Assembly (NCBI GenBank): GCA_937916845.1
Contig: CALFSK010000037.1
Location: 1 to 34,810, forward strand
Origin: an uncultured Lactobacillus sp.
GTDB lineage: Bacteria; Bacillota; Bacilli; Lactobacillales; Lactobacillaceae
Length of the DNA stretch: 34,810 nt
Direction: 5' to 3'
This document shows, in pieces, positions 30,433 to 34,810 of this stretch. Each line of letters starts with the position of its first letter. The stretch's first letter is position 1. Position numbers and translations under genes: made by a program. The notes below the pieces were generated by a model. That model searched no databases, was not told where the DNA came from, and was given only the letters and a program-made list of their open reading frames with translations.

Positions 30433-30603
30433 GGTTGCCACTGATGACATGCGGTCGTGGGACCGGGTTAAGCCTGAGGAGCGGTCTTAACCCTCGCCCG
30501 GGGCAATTGCAAAGACCACAATTGTCCCGGACCGTCCGTGGTCTAAGGCCGGAAATACACCGGTCAAAGACCACCTTCACGACCGATATCATCAGTGACG
30601 ACC
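30433..30603. repeat. Cloverleaf-like structured element 1 (possible ncRNA or miniature palindromic element)
   Basis: 171 bases closed by a long stem (30433-30459 with 30578-30603; few mismatches). It encloses three hairpin arms: 30465-30472 with 30486-30493 (8 bp), 30498-30509 with 30519-30530 (12 bp, one wobble), and 30538-30544 with 30568-30574 (7 bp), the last with an inner 30547-30552/30560-30565 stem. AGACCA occurs at 30513-30518 and 30568-30573 and can compete for TGGTCT at 30539-30544. It starts 5 bases after the murF terminator. No protein is supported here. The strand of any transcript is unknown. Confidence 0.7.
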
Positions 30604-30650
30604 TCCGATTATTCGATAATAATAACAATAGTAAGACTGTCTTGAGTGCA

Positions 30651-30809
30651 GTCGGGTAGTCTTGGTGTGCTGTGTCGGCAAAATTGGCGGGCGAATTTTA
30701 CGCCAATTTTACGGGGCGATTCAAAGACGTGGGCTGTCGGCTTTGAATTGAGGGAGCAGACCGCACTTTGGCTGGGACCATCCCCCATAGCACACCAGGG
30801 CTACCCGAC
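30651..30809. repeat. Cloverleaf-like structured element 2
   Basis: 159 bases closed by a continuous 24-bp stem (30651-30674 with 30786-30809, four G-T pairs). Inside are three arms: 30680-30689 with 30701-30710 (10 bp), 30717-30726 with 30741-30750 (10 bp), and a weaker arm at 30752-30755 with 30781-30784 enclosing 30757-30762/30770-30774. The plan is the same as element 1, but the sequence differs. The element is GC-richer than its flanks. Confidence 0.7.
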
Positions 30810-30875
30810 GGAGCGGATAATTTATTATCATAGTAGTTTTAGACTTTATAGCTTTTAGATGGTTAGCAGTTATCT

Positions 30876-30929
30876 GGAAAAATAAAAGTTGGCCACAACG
30901 AAGCATTATCTGCATCGTTATGGCCAACT
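30876..30929 (-). terminator. Terminator of the minus-strand adhesin
   Basis: A 15-bp stem (30887-30901 with 30915-30929, one mismatch) and a 13-base loop. Read on the minus strand it ends in CTTTTATTTTTCC, a T-rich tail. It lies about 50 bases after the stop codon. Confidence 0.85.
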
Positions 30930-30978
30930 CAGGTAACGAATTTGGGGGCGGTTATTAATTCGCTACGATTTGAAAACT

Positions 30979-33900
30979 TTAATCTTTACGGCGTTTCAAA
31001 GCGACTTTACCTAAGCCGAAGAGTAATCCGCCTAGTGCCAAGAGAACGACACCTGATGTTGCCACTGCTTTACGTGCGGCAGTTTCACCAGTTTGTGGTA
31101 AGTTGCCTTGGTTGCTTGCTGCTTGCTTAGTAGCCGCAGTTAAGCTAGCTTGAGCAGTAGCTGGTGTGACTGTCTTGGATTTAGCAGTTGTCGCATCACC
31201 GTGACTAGTCGTGGTATTGCTTTGAGTTTTATCCTTAGCAACGCCGTTACCATTATTGACGGTATCGCCATCACTAGTTTCGTTGGTGTTATTGTTGCCG
31301 GTATTAGTATTACCGCTACCGTTGTTGTTGCCGGTGTTGGCATTACCGTTACCATTGTTGTTATCGCCGGTATCAGTGCCACCACCGCCGTTGTTGTTGT
31401 CGCCGGTATCAGTGTTACCGCCACCGTTATTGTTATCGCCGCCACCGCCGTTGTTGTTATCGCCAGTATCGGTATCGCCGCCACCATTGTTGTTATCGCC
31501 AGTGTCGGTGCCACCACCGCCGTTGTTGTTGTCGCCGGTATCAGTGTCACCACCGCCGTTGTTGTTATCACCGTCACCGTTGTCACCATCACCATTTCCA
31601 TTGCCCGTATCTTTAGCTGTAACCGTTACGGTAATGGTCTTAGTTAATTCGTGACCGCTGGCATCTTTATAGCTGTAAGTGACTTTATACGTTCCGGGAG
31701 TCTTCGTATCAACGGTGCCGTCAACAGTAACCTGGCTAAAGTCTAGCGCATCCCCGTTTTCATCCGTCCCGCTGACAAAGTTGTCTTTAGGATTCCAAGT
31801 GTCGTCAACGGTGAGGTTAGAATCATTAACGTCAAGACTGGCTTTGCTTGAAACGACTACTGTCGCCGTAGTGGTATAAGTTTCGCCCGTACGAGTGAGA
31901 AAACTGTAAGTGATCGTGTAAGTTCCAGGCTGCTTCATGGATGTGACAGCTTTGCCATCTTTATCCGTGATTGCAATTGAGAGGTCGCCACCGGACAATT
32001 CTGTCCCGTTACCATCCGTTGCCTTTTGAACGTTGGTTGCTGGATTCCAATCACTAGTGGTTGAAATTTCTTTGTTAGTTTCATTCAAGACGATCCCGTA
32101 AACAACCACTTTGACCGTTTGGGTGACAACTTTGCCGGTACTGTCAGTAAAGCTGTAAGTGACGTTATAAATCCCGGGAACCTTAGTATTGACAGTATCA
32201 CCAGAAACGGTCACGTCCTTGAAGTTAACGGTAGTGCCGTCCGCGTTGGTGGCACCGTTAAAGTTAGCTTCTGGATTCCAAGTATCGCCAAGTTGAATCG
32301 AGCCGTCGTTGACGTCAAGGTTGGCCTGGTTAACAGCCACCGTAACGGTTAGCGTCTTGGAAGTTTCATTTCCAGCGCTGTCACGGTAAGTGTAAATAAC
32401 CTTGTAAGTGCCTGGCTTGCTAGTATCGACCTTATCGCCGCTGATGGTGATTTGATCGTAGTTGATTGAATCGCCATTTTCGTCAGTTGCATTCTTGAAG
32501 TAGTCCTTGGCGTCAAAGGTTTCGCCGTCAATGACGTTAACTTGGTCCGTGGTCAGGTCAAGGCTGGCTTTGTTAGTGACCGTAATCGTTGCGGTTACGG
32601 TATAAGTCTCAGCAGAACGTGCCCGGCTGACAAACGTATAGGTAACGGTGTAAGTGCCCGGTTTATTCAGATTTGCGACCGTATTGCCATTGGCGTCTTT
32701 AATGGTGATGATCAAGTCTTTTCCGCTTAAGCTATCACCGGCTTGGTTAGTCGCGACATTAACGTTTGCGGCTGGGTCCCAAGTGCTGGTTGTTGAGATT
32801 TCCTTGTTCGTTTCTTTTAGGATGATCCCGTAAACAACGACTTGGACGTCCTTGGTAATAACGTTACCGGCACTGTCAGTAAAGCTATAGGTAACGGTGT
32901 AAGTGCCTGGCGTCTTGGTGTCAACCGTGTCACCGCTTACAGTTACGCGACTAAAGTCAATGGCTGAGCCATCTGTATCGACCCCATCAAAGTGATCCGC
33001 TGCGTTCCAAGTATCATTCAACTCAACGGTTTGATCAGGTGTCTCAACGGCTGCGGTTGTCTTAGTGACCGTAATGGTGGCCGTTTTCGTAAACGTTTGA
33101 CCAGCAGCGTCCTTGTAAGTGTAAGTGACTTTGTAGACGCCAGCTTTAGTCAGGTCAACGGTATCGCCACCGACTGTAACGTCATCGATTGTTAATTGGT
33201 TGCCATCGTAATCGGTCCCGCTGAAGCCGTCACTAACGTCCCAAGTCGTATTTGGTCCCGCAACTAAGTTACTGTCATTAGTTTCTAAGGAACTTTGACT
33301 GTTAACCTTTTCATGGATGTAAATACCCGCGACGTTATTAGTTAACAAGTCGCTAGAAGAAGCGGTATTTCCATTGTTGCTGATCCAGTTACCGGTATAA
33401 GTGTCATCCGCGGTAAGGTCTGGCAAGCCAGTATTGGTATACCATTTGTTTTTAGCGCCTAAGATAATTTTAGATAGGTTGGTATTAACGAGCATGTTTT
33501 CCGTCGAGGTGACGTTACTCATGTCCCAGTTAGAGACGTCGAGGGTCGTTAAACTAAAGTCGCCGAGGAACATACCACTCATGTCAGTGACTTTACTGGT
33601 GTCCCATTTGCTGGTATCTAAGCTAGTCAGCGCTTCGTTGTAGGCAAACATGTTTTGCATGGTGGTGACATTACTCGTGTTCCAGTTAGAAACATCCAGA
33701 CCGTTCAAGTACCATGTACTGTTAAACATGAAACTCATATCGGTGACGTTACCCGTATCCCAGTTAGCAACGTTCAAAGCTGTCAAAGCGTTTGCGGTAT
33801 AAAACATGTAGCTCATGTCAGTGACCTTGCTGGTATCCCAATTGGAGACATCGAGGTTGGTTAACTTAAAGTCGCCGTGAAACATGTGGCTCATGTTGGT

Positions 33901-34810
33901 CACTTTGCTCGTGTCCCATTTGCTCGTATCTAAGCCGGTTAGCGTTTCGTTGTAGGCAAACATATTTTGCATGGTGGTGACGTTGCTAGTATTCCAGTTA
34001 GAAACGTCCAGGCCGTTCAAGTACCATGCACTGTTAAACATGAAACTCATGTCGGTAACCTTGCTAGTATCCCAGTTGGAAACATCTAAAGCTGTCAAAG
34101 CGTTGGTACCATAAAACATGTAGCCCATATTGGTGACTTTGCTGGTGTCCCATTTGCTAGTATCTAAACTAGTCAAAGATTCAGCGAGGTTAAACATCGT
34201 TTGCATGGTGGTGACATTACTGGTGTTCCAATTGGACACATCCAGTCCGTTCAATTTCCACGTGTTGGCGAACATGTAGCTCATATCGGTGACTTTACTA
34301 GTATCCCAGTTAGCAACGTTTAAAGTTTTCAAAGCGTTAGTGCCATAAAACATGCCGCGCATGTCAGTCACGTTATTTGTCTTCCACTTGGACACGTCTA
34401 AAGTGGTCAGCTTAGATACACCATAAAACATTAAACTCATGTCAGTGACCTTGCTGGTATCCCAGTTGGTAACGTTTAACGATGTTAACTGGCTATTGCC
34501 GTAGAACATGTTGTTCATGTCAGTGACGTTACTGGTATTCCACTTGGAAACGTCTAATGATGTTAACTGGTTATTGCCATAGAACATGCCGTTCATGTCG
34601 GTGACTTTGCTAGTGTCCCAGTTGGTAGTTGCGAGACTAGTTATTTTGTGGGCATTGTAAAACATTTTACTCATGTCGGTGACGTTACCAGTCTTCCAAT
34701 TAGAAACGTCGAGGCCGCTAATTAAGTAGGCCGCTTGAAACATGCCGTTCATGTTGGTGACTTTGCTAGTGTCCCAGTTGGTGATGTTCAATGTTGGCAA
34801 GACGCCGCAG
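30979..34810 (-). CDS. LPQTG-anchored BspA-like surface protein, 5' end outside the window
   Basis: C-terminal 1,276 residues or so of a cell-wall surface protein, probably an adhesin; the ligand is unknown. The frame is open through 34810 (CGVLPTLNITNWD), so signal peptide and start are missing. From the N side: 17 DUF285/BspA-like repeats of about 26 residues (NWDTSKVTDMSYMFYG..LDVS) from 34810 to about 33480; seven Ig-like modules of about 75-90 residues (opening WNPEANFNGATNADG and similar) from 33310 to 31620; a Gly/Asn/Asp/Thr linker (31250-31605); LPQTG at 31101-31087; a hydrophobic segment and KRRKD. The third and sixth Ig modules start ISTTSTW/ISTTSDW, like those of the plus-strand protein at 20768, showing common origin. 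It is read towards murF and ends in its own terminator. Confidence 0.93.
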   Translation of the reverse strand, partial: CGVLPTLNITNWDTSKVTNMNGMFQAAYLISGLDVSNWKTGNVTDMSKMFYNAHKITSLATTNWDTSKVTDMNGMFYGNNQLTSLDVSKWNTSNVTDMNNMFYGNSQLTSLNVTNWDTSKVTDMSLMFYGVSKLTTLDVSKWKTNNVTDMRGMFYGTNALKTLNVANWDTSKVTDMSYMFANTWKLNGLDVSNWNTSNVTTMQTMFNLAESLTSLDTSKWDTSKVTNMGYMFYGTNALTALDVSNWDTSKVTDMSFMFNSAWYLNGLDVSNWNTSNVTTMQNMFAYNETLTGLDTSKWDTSKVTNMSHMFHGDFKLTNLDVSNWDTSKVTDMSYMFYTANALTALNVANWDTGNVTDMSFMFNSTWYLNGLDVSNWNTSNVTTMQNMFAYNEALTSLDTSKWDTSKVTDMSGMFLGDFSLTTLDVSNWDMSNVTSTENMLVNTNLSKIILGAKNKWYTNTGLPDLTADDTYTGNWISNNGNTASSSDLLTNNVAGIYIHEKVNSQSSLETNDSNLVAGPNTTWDVSDGFSGTDYDGNQLTIDDVTVGGDTVDLTKAGVYKVTYTYKDAAGQTFTKTATITVTKTTAAVETPDQTVELNDTWNAADHFDGVDTDGSAIDFSRVTVSGDTVDTKTPGTYTVTYSFTDSAGNVITKDVQVVVYGIILKETNKEISTTSTWDPAANVNVATNQAGDSLSGKDLIITIKDANGNTVANLNKPGTYTVTYTFVSRARSAETYTVTATITVTNKASLDLTTDQVNVIDGETFDAKDYFKNATDENGDSINYDQITISGDKVDTSKPGTYKVIYTYRDSAGNETSKTLTVTVAVNQANLDVNDGSIQLGDTWNPEANFNGATNADGTTVNFKDVTVSGDTVNTKVPGIYNVTYSFTDSTGKVVTQTVKVVVYGIVLNETNKEISTTSDWNPATNVQKATDGNGTELSGGDLSIAITDKDGKAVTSMKQPGTYTITYSFLTRTGETYTTTATVVVSSKASLDVNDSNLTVDDTWNPKDNFVSGTDENGDALDFSQVTVDGTVDTKTPGTYKVTYSYKDASGHELTKTITVTVTAKDTGNGNGDGDNGDGDNNNGGGDTDTGDNNNGGGGTDTGDNNNGGGDTDTGDNNNGGGGDNNNGGGNTDTGDNNNGGGGTDTGDNNNGNGNANTGNNNGSGNTNTGNNNTNETSDGDTVNNGNGVAKDKTQSNTTTSHGDATTAKSKTVTPATAQASLTAATKQAASNQGNLPQTGETAARKAVATSGVVLLALGGLLFGLGKVALKRRKD
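31250..31605 (-). repeat. Asn/Gly/Asp-rich tandem linker repeats
   Basis: Near-identical units encoding TDTGDNNNGGG (about 30-33 bases each), about ten copies with some shortened. This flexible wall-spanning linker precedes the LPQTG anchor. Copy number is likely to vary between strains. Confidence 0.85.
33480..34810 (-). repeat. Seventeen tandem 78-bp DUF285 repeats
   Basis: Repeats of about 26 residues with the core W(D/N/K)TS(K/N)VT.M..MF, at regular 78-base spacing. Longer blocks also recur: the units with NWNTSNVTTMQNMF recur every three units, giving a higher-order period of about 234 bases. The array continues past the window edge. Confidence 0.85.

Noticed and set aside
30435..30927. 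Small frames of 68-75 codons across the structured elements
   Set aside because: They have no ribosome binding sites and overlap on both strands. The inverted repeats themselves generate mirrored open frames.
31250..31605. Regular short repeats that could suggest a CRISPR array
   Set aside because: There are no unique spacers and no cas genes; the repeats are in frame with a wall-protein linker.
31140..31654. Frames on both strands over the Asn/Gly linker
   Set aside because: Val/Thr- or Leu/Pro/Ser-only translations of a simple repeat; the true frame is the minus-strand LPQTG protein.

Overview
The window looks like a chromosomal segment of a lactobacillus, most probably of the Lactiplantibacillus plantarum group. 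This is inferred from protein character and gene content: LPQTG-type sortase signals, YK-type signal peptides on giant adhesins, a T-box-controlled serS, a murA-rho-rpmE2 cluster, and a serine dehydratase operon with an EIIC-like permease. There is no 16S gene or species marker. Housekeeping genes alternate with very large, repeat-built cell-wall-anchored proteins.

Layout. (1) 1-1740: pyrG (CTP synthase) and its terminator. (2) 1740-10600: a 616-base upstream region with a good promoter, then a giant lectin/MBG/repeat adhesin of about 2,755 residues. It is interrupted by a one-base frameshift just after its signal peptide. (3) 10700-12410: serS behind a T-box leader with a serine (UCC) specifier, then two AT-rich hairpins. 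(4) 12589-15290: an operon of an EIIC-like membrane protein and the two subunits of iron-sulfur L-serine dehydratase. (5) 15300-17220: a YheO-type regulator, a convergent small membrane protein, a 63-residue unknown protein and a tiny 16-codon ORF running into a terminator. (6) 17540-20550: murA (catalytic Cys replaced by Asp), rho and rpmE2. (7) 20750-24250: a second LPQTG adhesin with a YKSGKTW signal, a Pro-rich region, BspA-like DUF285 repeats and Ig-like domains. (8) 24287-25423 (minus): a baeRF (bacterial eRF1-like) protein. (9) 25622-30430: class A sortase, lemA, htpX, a conserved unknown and murF. (10) 30430-30830: two tandem, highly structured non-coding elements, each a long closing stem carrying three hairpin arms. 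(11) 30979-34810 (minus): the 3' part of a third LPQTG adhesin, whose 5' end lies outside the window.

How it fits together. Three sortase substrates lie within 33 kb of a class A sortase that could anchor them. MurA and MurF build the peptidoglycan precursor to which those proteins are joined, and HtpX and LemA belong to membrane quality control. The serine theme (SerS under a serine T-box, serine dehydratase, a possible serine permease and a PAS-like sensor regulator) is a second functional group. The least explained parts are the paired cloverleaf-like elements at 30433-30809, the frameshifted giant adhesin, and the Cys-to-Asp MurA.
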